Shown here: piece after piece, positions 1 to 4,970 of the stretch | Numbering within the stretch: position 1 is the stretch's first letter | Layout: the number at the start of each line of letters is the position of its first letter | NCBI GenBank assembly: GCA_029821235.1 | Contig: JALGTT010000062.1 | Coordinates: 1 to 7,767 of the forward strand | Direction of reading: 5' to 3' | From: Candidatus Hebobacteria bacterium | GTDB taxonomy: Bacteria > Armatimonadota > Hebobacteria > Hebobacterales > Hebobacteraceae | DNA: 7,767 nucleotides | Position numbers and translations under genes: made by a program | The notes under the pieces: model-generated | What the model saw: the letters and a program-made list of their open reading frames with translations, nothing else | Told to the model about the DNA's origin: nothing | The model's database searches: none

Positions 1-629
1 GGCGGTGAACTCGCGCAGAATCACCTCCATCGCAAACAGTACCCCGGCGATGGGCGCGTTGAAGGTGGCGGATATCCCCCCGGCCGCCCCGCACGCCACC
101 AGCAGGCGGATCCGGCTCTCGGGGAGGCGCAGCAACTGCCCCAGCGACGACCCCAGGGAGGACCCGATCTGAACGATGGGGCCTTCTCGTCCCGCCGACC
201 CGCCGCTGCCGATGCATACCGCGGAGGCGAGGGATTTCACCACCGCCACCCGGGCGCGGATCTTACCCCCGAAGGTGGCCACCGCCAGCATCACCTCCCC
301 GGCACCCCGTGGCCCTTCGCCTCCCGGGCCAGGTAGTAGGTCATCAGCCCCACCAGCAGTCCACCGGCCGCCGGAACGGGCACCACCCGATAGGGGCCCA
401 GGAAGTCCAGGAAGGAGGCGGAACCGTCGAAGAAGAGGTGTTGCGCGGTGGCAATCAGCCATCGGAAGGCCACCGCGCCCAACCCTGCACCGACGCCCAC
501 CAGCACCGCCAGCACCGTCAGCGCCGACGCCTCGGAGGTGTGCAGACGCCGCAGCAGGGCTGCGTAGCAGAGCCGCGCGTTCACATTATCGGGCAGAGAA
601 TCGCGATTTTCGGAAGTGCCTTCGGACAT
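1..629 (-). CDS. ClC-family chloride channel / H+-Cl- antiporter, N-terminal part, frameshifted and cut by the window edge
   Basis: This encodes the first ~205 residues of a ClC-type inner-membrane anion transporter. The ATG at 629-627 opens a frame with a hydrophobic helix (about residues 37-60) and a second one (about 85-100) ending in AKGHGVP, the counterpart of the GSGIP anion-binding motif of E. coli ClcA. That frame then stops at the TGA at 293-291. The homologous sequence resumes at once in another frame as EVMLAVATFGGKIRARVAVV and continues to position 1. It includes SGGSAGREGP (the GREGP selectivity motif with the gating Glu) and ATFNAPIAGVLFAMEV. Relative to the family form GVPEVM there are two extra G in the run at 294-300; a one-base loss plus an added Gly is also possible. 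The rest of the gene lies beyond position 1. A GAGG lies about 10 bases before the start, and an AT-rich patch with a TATTAT hexamer (715-710) may hold its promoter. It is either a real pseudogene or an assembly error in a G-run. Confidence 0.85.
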
Positions 630-774
630 ACTTCAGCGCCTCGTCCCCAACACCCACCAGTAGGTGCCACACCTGAACCCCCTCCGCGCATACAACAAAC
701 CAACAACGAATAATAACACACATCCCCCCTCCCCCGCCAGTGCCGAGCAGTCCATTGTATGTCTACGGCCATCT

Positions 775-856
775 TGTAGGGCGCGCATTCCCGCCACAAG
801 GCCGGGCGGGCAGGCCTATGCGCGCCATGGCTGGCATGGGACTGCCCCGCCCTACA
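775..856 (-). repeat. Composite REP-like palindromic element, degenerate copy, inverted relative to the one at 2350-2405
   Basis: The element is bounded by TGTAGGG (775-781) and CCCTACA (850-856). Read on the minus strand it aligns to the 2350-2405 element: both carry TCCCATGCCAGCC, then TGGCG, then TAGG and GCCCGCCC. It has the same two hairpins, but imperfect: one has a bulge and a mismatch, the other a single C-C mismatch. It also carries about 30 extra bases that repeat part of the second hairpin. A perfect 9-bp long-range pairing (GGCGCGCAT at 780-788 with ATGCGCGCC at 818-826) is an alternative fold. It lies between pth and the start of clc, and its GTAG end contains the pth stop codon. 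Known REP elements are mobilised by RAYT (TnpA-REP) transposases that recognise GTAG beside a hairpin; no such transposase is in this window. Confidence 0.7.
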
Positions 857-1406
857 AACGCGGTTTGTTGTGCCTGTTCATCGCCTCTTCGATGCCGAAG
901 TAGACCCAGGTTTCGGCCGCGTCGGCGGCGCGGGCGATCATTTCGTGGACGATGGGCCATGCCCCCAGGACGTAATCCATCCCGCGGACGCCCTCGGGGG
1001 GGCGGCCGATCCCCATCCGCAGGCGGGGGAACTCCTGGGTGTGGAGGTGCTCGATGATGGAAATGAGTCCTTTGTGGCCGCCGGCGCTCCCCGACCGTCG
1101 CAGGCGAATGCGGCCCAGGTCGAGGTGGATGTCGTCGCAGATCACCAGGATGTCGGCGGGTTCGCACTGGTAGCGCTTGCGCACCGCGGCGACACAGCGG
1201 CCGCTGAGGTTCATGAAGGTGAGCGGCCGGACGAGGACGACCTCTTCCTTGCCGATCGTGCCCTCCGCCACCGCCCCGTGGAGCCGCCCCCGCCGGAACC
1301 GCATCCTCCGCTGGCGAGCGAGCGCGTTCACCACCATGAAGCCCAGATTATGGCGGGTGGAGCGATAACTGAATCCCGGGTTGCCGAGGCCGACGATGAT
1401 CTTCAT
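852..1406 (-). CDS. pth: Peptidyl-tRNA hydrolase
   Basis: This is a cytosolic esterase that cleaves the ester bond of peptidyl-tRNAs released prematurely from ribosomes, recycling tRNA. The 184-residue product begins MKIIVGLGNPG, the family's invariant N-terminus, so I chose the ATG at 1406-1404; an in-frame start 12 codons upstream (1442) would add a non-homologous extension. STRHNLGF holds the conserved Asn and catalytic His. FMNLSG follows, then ICDDIHLDLGRIRLR and GSAGGHKGLISI with the conserved Asp and substrate-binding loop. The length fits the 185-195 residues usual for bacterial Pth. No strong Shine-Dalgarno sequence is visible. The gene lies 61 bases downstream of tRNA-Arg on the same strand with no obvious terminator between, so co-transcription is plausible. 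Its stop codon TAG (854-852) lies within the GTAG foot of the downstream palindromic repeat, so the last codons may have been set by repeat insertion. Confidence 0.95.
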   Translation of the reverse strand: MKIIVGLGNPGFSYRSTRHNLGFMVVNALARQRRMRFRRGRLHGAVAEGTIGKEEVVLVRPLTFMNLSGRCVAAVRKRYQCEPADILVICDDIHLDLGRIRLRRSGSAGGHKGLISIIEHLHTQEFPRLRMGIGRPPEGVRGMDYVLGAWPIVHEMIARAADAAETWVYFGIEEAMNRHNKPRL

Positions 1407-1467
1407 GGCACAATCTCGGTTCGGCGAGCCGGTCGGCGCCACCTGCGGGCAGGGAGCAAGGGGAACG

Positions 1468-1543
1468 TGGCGCCCCCGGCGCGAGTCGAACGCGCGACCA
1501 AGGCCTTAGGAGGGCCCTGCTCTATCCTCTGAGCTACGGGGGC
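1468..1543 (-). tRNA. tRNA-Arg (anticodon CCU)
   Basis: A complete cloverleaf can be drawn on the minus strand. The acceptor stem pairs GCCCCCG (1543-1537) with CGGGGGC (1478-1472), followed by discriminator G and an encoded CCA (1470-1468). The D-arm pairs GCTC with GAGC around a loop containing GG. The anticodon stem pairs GGGCC with GGCCT (one G-U at the outer end) around the loop CTCCTAA, which places CCT at positions 34-36. The variable loop is five bases, and the T-arm pairs GCGCG with CGCGC around TTCGACT. This tRNA reads AGG, normally a low-use arginine codon in GC-rich genomes. A promoter lies about 40 bases upstream, and pth follows downstream. Confidence 0.96.
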
Positions 1544-1584
1544 CGGTTCGCATCGGACACGGCGCCGCGCCCGACGACAACTTG

Positions 1585-1613
1585 AGTCTACCAACCTGAC
1601 ACCTCTGCGTCAA
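1585..1613 (-). promoter_or_regulatory. Sigma-70-type promoter for tRNA-Arg (and possibly pth)
   Basis: On the minus strand TTGACG (1613-1608) matches the -35 consensus at five of six positions. After exactly 17 bases comes TAGACT (1590-1585), matching the -10 consensus at four of six. Transcription would start near 1578, about 35 bases before the mature tRNA 5' end, leaving a short leader for RNase P. Spacing, position and orientation support it; it is a reading of consensus only. Confidence 0.6.
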
Positions 1614-1706
1614 CCAAGGCAGGAAACCTCAACCTCCCGCCGAAGCCTCCTGAAGCCCCGGATTGCGGCACAAACTCACGCGCTGACGTGGTATCCTTCA
1701 TCTACC

Positions 1707-2324
1707 ATGGCGCAGGACGACAGACCAACCAATCCACAGGACGAACTTCAGGAGGCTCTCCGCCAGTTGGAGCAGCGGCAGCGGGGCGCGGCACAGCAGC
1801 CCAAGCCGGAAGAGGTCCCCACCGAAGAGGTGGCCGAGGCGGTCCGCCAGATCGCCATCGAGCAGCGGGAGGAGAAAGCCCGCCGCGCCCGCAGGCCCTC
1901 TTTCCTGGTGCGCCTGAAGTGGCCGGCGCTGGTCACTGCCAGCGTGATACTGGCGGTGGTCTGCATCATCGCCCTCTGGCCCAAGCCCCTTCCTCCGCCT
2001 GCGCTATCCCCCACCGCGGCGGTCCAGGGATTCTGGGAGGCGGTGATCAAGGGCGATTACCGGGGCGCCACGGTGTACTACCCTGCCCTGGTCGAGCGCT
2101 ACGGCAGCCGCGAACAGGCCGCGCAATTCTTGAAGTCCCACTTCGACACCAATCCCCCCACGGTGGTGCGCAACGTAACCCTGGTCGGCACCGACCCGGA
2201 GTCGCTGGAGTTGATAGTCACCTACGAGGTGGTGCGGAGGAGCGGCAGCCCAACCGTCGGCCAGGCCATCGTCGTGGACACGAAGGACCCGAAGCGCGGG
2301 TGTGTGATCGTCGGGGGGATCTAG
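1707..2324 (+). CDS. Uncharacterised single-pass membrane protein
   Basis: I do not recognise this 205-residue protein by name. Residues 1-66 are cytoplasmic-like and strongly charged, rich in Gln, Glu and Arg, with a probable helix or coiled coil (QDELQEALRQLEQRQ). Residues about 72-90 form one transmembrane segment (ALVTASVILAVVCIIALWP) preceded by Arg/Lys-rich sequence, which favours N-inside topology. A Pro-rich linker follows. The C-terminal ~110 residues begin AVQGFWEAVIKGDYRGATVYY and resemble the opening helix of NTF2-like or DUF4878-type extracytoplasmic domains, in which a helix marks an entity 'doing work' in a small cone-shaped fold; this is a guess from pattern only. No Shine-Dalgarno sequence precedes the ATG. 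A TATCCT hexamer only nine bases upstream could mean a leaderless or nearly leaderless message, but no -35 is properly spaced. It is the only plus-strand gene, divergent from the tRNA and converging on mreC. Confidence 0.75.
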   Translation: MAQDDRPTNPQDELQEALRQLEQRQRGAAQQPKPEEVPTEEVAEAVRQIAIEQREEKARRARRPSFLVRLKWPALVTASVILAVVCIIALWPKPLPPPALSPTAAVQGFWEAVIKGDYRGATVYYPALVERYGSREQAAQFLKSHFDTNPPTVVRNVTLVGTDPESLELIVTYEVVRRSGSPTVGQAIVVDTKDPKRGCVIVGGI

Positions 2325-2349
2325 GCGCGCGGTCAACCACGAAAGTTGC

Positions 2350-2405
2350 TGTAGGGCTGGCATTCCCATGCCAGCCTTGGCGGGCGTAGGAACGCCCGCC
2401 CTACA
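2350..2405. repeat. REP/BIME-like double hairpin between convergent genes
   Basis: A 56-base element bounded by TGTAG (2350-2354) and CTACA (2401-2405) contains two perfect hairpins separated by TT. Hairpin one pairs GGCTGGCAT (2355-2363) with ATGCCAGCC (2368-2376) around loop TCCC. Hairpin two pairs GGCGGGCGT (2379-2387) with ACGCCCGCC (2392-2400) around loop AGGA. Each hairpin, read from its own outer end, is directly preceded by GTAG, as in REP sequences recognised by RAYT transposases, and the pair is arranged as an inverted BIME. It lies 25 bases after the plus-strand gene and 64 bases before the mreC stop, the usual place for such repeats. With no T-tract it is not a standard intrinsic terminator, but it could protect both mRNA 3' ends. 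Confidence 0.85.
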
Positions 2406-2469
2406 GTCCGTCGCGGTCTTCGAGAAGGATGGCTTTCAAGATAAACTACGAAGGCCATTAAGCGAGCGT

Positions 2470-3312
2470 TCAATCTCCTACCGAGGGCGCGCGCACCAGC
2501 AGCACTCCCTCCAGTTTGTGGAACTGCACGGCCGGCTCCACTATCGCCCGTTTGCCCACTCCGAGAGGCTCCGGCTCCACAGACACCACGGTGCCCAGGG
2601 GCAGTCCTTTGGGGAAGACTCCGCCCGTCCCCGCGGTGAGCACCATCTCCCCCGGCTTCACTTTGGCCTCGGGAGCCAGGAAACGCAGTTCACACCGGGG
2701 CCCTCCCGTCCCCATGAGAATGCCTGTCTCGCGGGAGTCCTTCGCCAGGGCCGCCACGCGGGAACTTCGGTCGGTGATGGGGAGCACGCGCGCACTGCCC
2801 CCGCTCACCGCGTACACCTGTCCGACCACCCCCTCGGCGGCGAGGGCGACATCCTTCACCTTCACCCCCTGCCTCCTGCCTGCGCCCACCACCAGGTAGG
2901 AGAGCCATCCCCCGCGGCCGGAGGACACGAGGCGCGCGGCGCGCCCTTGGCGGGCGGCCGATGCGTACTTCGCGCGGATCGCCTGCTCTCTGGCGGCCTC
3001 CCGGTAACTCTCCTCCAGCTCGACCAGGCGGGAACGCAGTTCGCTCACCTCCGCGGCGAGGCGCGCGTTCTCCCGCCTGAGTTCCCGCGCCCGGAAGAAG
3101 ACCTGCCACTGCCCCTCGCCCCAGCGCAGCCCCGTGGTCAGCGCGCCCTGGAACGGAAGCGCGCTGGCGCAGACCACGTTGTCCAGCCACATGCGGTCAC
3201 CTCCCTCCCGGGATGACCGCTGCCATCCGTCCAGCGCGAGCGCGGTGACGATCAACACCGCCAACAACACCAGACTGCCGTGACGACGCCGCCTCAGGCG
3301 CGCAATCACCAC
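2470..3312 (-). CDS. mreC: Rod shape-determining protein MreC
   Basis: MreC is a bitopic membrane protein that links cytoplasmic MreB filaments to the periplasmic elongation synthases (RodA/PBP2). The product (280 residues from GTG at 3312) has an Arg-rich N-terminus (RLRRRRHG), a transmembrane anchor at about residues 13-28, a coiled coil at about 74-111 (ARELRRENARLAAEVSEL...) and then the MreC beta-barrel domain. That domain has GWLSYLVVGAG, AAEGVVGQVYAV, VLPITDRSSRVAAL, TGILMGTG and GTGGVFPKGLPLGTV, the normal order for the family. I chose the GTG at 3312 because AGAGGAGG (3330-3323) lies 10 bases before it; a TTG at 3345 would add 11 residues, and the GTG at 3309 is also possible. mreB ends 54 bases upstream. 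It is the last gene of the string: mreD, which usually follows, is absent and the next gene is convergent. Confidence 0.93.
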   Translation of the reverse strand: MVIARLRRRRHGSLVLLAVLIVTALALDGWQRSSREGGDRMWLDNVVCASALPFQGALTTGLRWGEGQWQVFFRARELRRENARLAAEVSELRSRLVELEESYREAAREQAIRAKYASAARQGRAARLVSSGRGGWLSYLVVGAGRRQGVKVKDVALAAEGVVGQVYAVSGGSARVLPITDRSSRVAALAKDSRETGILMGTGGPRCELRFLAPEAKVKPGEMVLTAGTGGVFPKGLPLGTVVSVEPEPLGVGKRAIVEPAVQFHKLEGVLLVRAPSVGD

Positions 3313-3322
3313 CCTGCACTCG

Positions 3323-3330
3323 CCTCCTCT
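3323..3330 (-). promoter_or_regulatory. Shine-Dalgarno sequence deciding the mreC start
   Basis: AGAGGAGG on the minus strand is a near-perfect anti-16S match. It lies 10 bases before the GTG at 3312 and inside the frame of the longer TTG start at 3345, so it argues for the shorter MreC. Confidence 0.55.
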
Positions 3331-3366
3331 CAACCGGGTCTGCAACCCCTCATTCCCTTCTTTGCC

Positions 3367-4398
3367 TCACTCCGCCAGCGCGTTGCCGAACCGCGCTCTC
3401 TCCTCCAGCGCCCTCGCCGCGCCCACCACCGTGCACTCCATCGGGTTCTCCGCCATCCTCACCCGCATCCTGGTCTCCCGCTCGATCACCCGGCCCAGGC
3501 CCCGCAACAGGCATCCGCCTCCGGTCATCACCAGGCCCCGCTCCAGGATGTCGACCGACAGTTCCGGCGGCGTGCTCTCCAGCGTCTGCCTCACCGCCTC
3601 CACCATCTGGCCCACGGGAGCCCGGATCGCCTCCCTGATCTGGAGCGAATCCACCTCCACTCCCCCGGGCAGGCCGCTCAGCAGATCTCTTCCCCGCGCC
3701 ACCATCTTCATCTCTTTTCCGTTCAACGGATAGGCGGAGCCGATCTTCTGTTTCAGGTACTCCGCGGTCGAGGCCCCGATGACGAGATTCAACTCCCGGT
3801 GCATGTATCCTACTATCGCTTCGTCCAGGTCATCTCCTCCCACGCGAATGGAGCGGCCGGCGACGATTCCGTTCATGGCGATCACCGCCACCTGGCAGGT
3901 GCCGCCCCCGACGTTCATCACCATGCTTCCCCGCGCGGTCCACACGGGGAGACCGACGCCGATGGCGGCCGCCAGGGGTTCTTCGATGAACAACGTCTTG
4001 CGCAGTCCGATGCGCTGGGTGGCGCTGCGCACCGCCCGTCGCTCGACCTCGGTGAGGTCGGAGGGAACGGTGACCACCCCCAGGGGCCGAATCAGGCGAA
4101 ACCGCGGCTGCGTGCGCCTCACCAGGCGCTGCAACATCACCTCCACCATGTCCAACTCCGCCACCACGCCCCGCCTGACCGGCCTCACCGGCTCTATCGC
4201 CTCCGGGCTGCGGCCGAGCATCTGGCGGGCCTCCTCCCCGATCGCCAGCACCGCGCTGCGCTTCCGGTCCACCGCCACCACCGTGGGCTCCCGCACCACC
4301 ACCCCCTCGCCGCACACGTGGATGCGCGTGCAGGTGGTGCCCAGGTCAATTGCCACCGCGTTGAGTTGCCTGCCGGCCTTTTCGCCCCGCGTTGCCAT
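3367..4398 (-). CDS. mreB: Rod shape-determining protein MreB, divergent in nucleotide-binding motifs
   Basis: This is a bacterial actin homologue that forms membrane-associated filaments directing side-wall synthesis. The 343-residue product (ATG at 4398) matches the usual length. In order: phosphate-1 motif IDLGTTCTRIHV (Asp18), IGEEARQMLGRSPEAIEPVR, VTVPSDLTEVERRAV, IEEPLAAAIGVGLP (Glu139/140), phosphate-2 motif NVGGGTCQVAVI (Asn162), SIRVGGDDLDEAI, STAEYLKQKIGSAYP, ESTPPELSVDILERGLVMTG and adenosine motif TGGGCLLRGL. Two departures stand out. The phosphate-2 Asp of the usual DIGGGT is Asn (codon AAC, 3915-3913), and phosphate-1 reads GTTCT where GTANT is usual. Overall similarity remains clear. 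The start overlaps the end of maf by 53 bases; a weak GGGGCGG precedes the ATG, and the next in-frame candidate (GTG at 4356) would cut into the strand before Asp18. It could be a specialised MreB paralogue if the genome holds another copy. Confidence 0.93.
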   Translation of the reverse strand: MATRGEKAGRQLNAVAIDLGTTCTRIHVCGEGVVVREPTVVAVDRKRSAVLAIGEEARQMLGRSPEAIEPVRPVRRGVVAELDMVEVMLQRLVRRTQPRFRLIRPLGVVTVPSDLTEVERRAVRSATQRIGLRKTLFIEEPLAAAIGVGLPVWTARGSMVMNVGGGTCQVAVIAMNGIVAGRSIRVGGDDLDEAIVGYMHRELNLVIGASTAEYLKQKIGSAYPLNGKEMKMVARGRDLLSGLPGGVEVDSLQIREAIRAPVGQMVEAVRQTLESTPPELSVDILERGLVMTGGGCLLRGLGRVIERETRMRVRMAENPMECTVVGAARALEERARFGNALAE

Positions 4399-4969
4399 GA
4401 TCGGCCGCCCCGGCTCCTGCGAAATCCTCCAGCATTTGCAGAACGAGCGGAATCGGGAGCCCAACCACATTCGTGTAGCAGCCCCTGATAGCGCGCACAA
4501 AGGCCGCGCCCGCGCCTTGGATGGCGTAGGCCCCGGCCTTATCCATGGGCTCCCCGCTCATAAGATACCGACTTATCTCGGCCTTCGACAGGGGGCGAAA
4601 GGCCACCTCCGTGCGCTCATAGGCGACTTTGTAACGATCTCCGCACACCAACGCCACGCCAGTGTACACGGCATGCCACCGACCGGAGAGCAATTCCAAT
4701 ATTTGGCGCGCATCGGCCTTGTTGGCGGGCTTCCCCAGCACCCTTTTGTCACACACGACGACGGTATCCGCCCCAAGGACTACCTCCCGCGTGCCCGTGG
4801 CGGCCGAACGCGCCTTGGCGAGGGCCTTCGCCTTCACCAGGGCCGCGTAACCGCCCCGCGCAGCCGCGTCATTGGCCCCCTCCTCCGCCGGAGGAGCCAC
4901 CTTGAACCTGAGCCCGGCCGCGCGAAGCAGTTCCGCCCGCCGGGGAGACTGAGATGCCAGCACCAACAT
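4346..4969 (-). CDS. maf: Maf-family nucleoside triphosphate pyrophosphatase
   Basis: Maf enzymes hydrolyse non-canonical or selected nucleoside triphosphates (dTTP/UTP in the YhdE branch, m7GTP in the YceF branch) to monophosphate and pyrophosphate, and overexpression in Bacillus inhibits septation. The 207-residue product opens MLVLASQSPRRAELL, the substrate-binding SxSPRR motif. It then has VLGADTVVVCDKRVLGKP (catalytic Asp and Lys), GRWHAVYTGVAL, EISRYLMSGEPMDKAGAYAIQG and GCYTNVVGLPIPLVLQML, all standard. The branch is not certain from motifs alone. About 25 C-terminal residues (after QMLEDFAG) are beyond the usual end and low in complexity; the last 17 codons overlap the start of mreB. 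The ATG lies one base after the ubiB-like stop codon, with no good Shine-Dalgarno sequence, so translation is probably coupled to the upstream gene. Position beside mreBC is a widely conserved arrangement. Confidence 0.95.
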   Translation of the reverse strand: MLVLASQSPRRAELLRAAGLRFKVAPPAEEGANDAAARGGYAALVKAKALAKARSAATGTREVVLGADTVVVCDKRVLGKPANKADARQILELLSGRWHAVYTGVALVCGDRYKVAYERTEVAFRPLSKAEISRYLMSGEPMDKAGAYAIQGAGAAFVRAIRGCYTNVVGLPIPLVLQMLEDFAGAGAADHGNAGRKGRQATQRGGN

Positions 4970-4970
4970 G

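Noticed and set aside
1688..2389. A second plus-strand frame of 233 codons overlapping the 1707-2324 gene
   Set aside because: Its composition is Gly/Arg/Pro-rich and low in complexity, and it runs through the palindromic repeat. The 1707 frame has a credible transmembrane segment and balanced composition.
2350..2405. Bidirectional intrinsic terminator
   Set aside because: The hairpins are strong, but no T-tract follows on either strand; the GTAG feet and the second copy at 775-856 fit a REP-type repeat better. An incidental role in transcript ends is not excluded.
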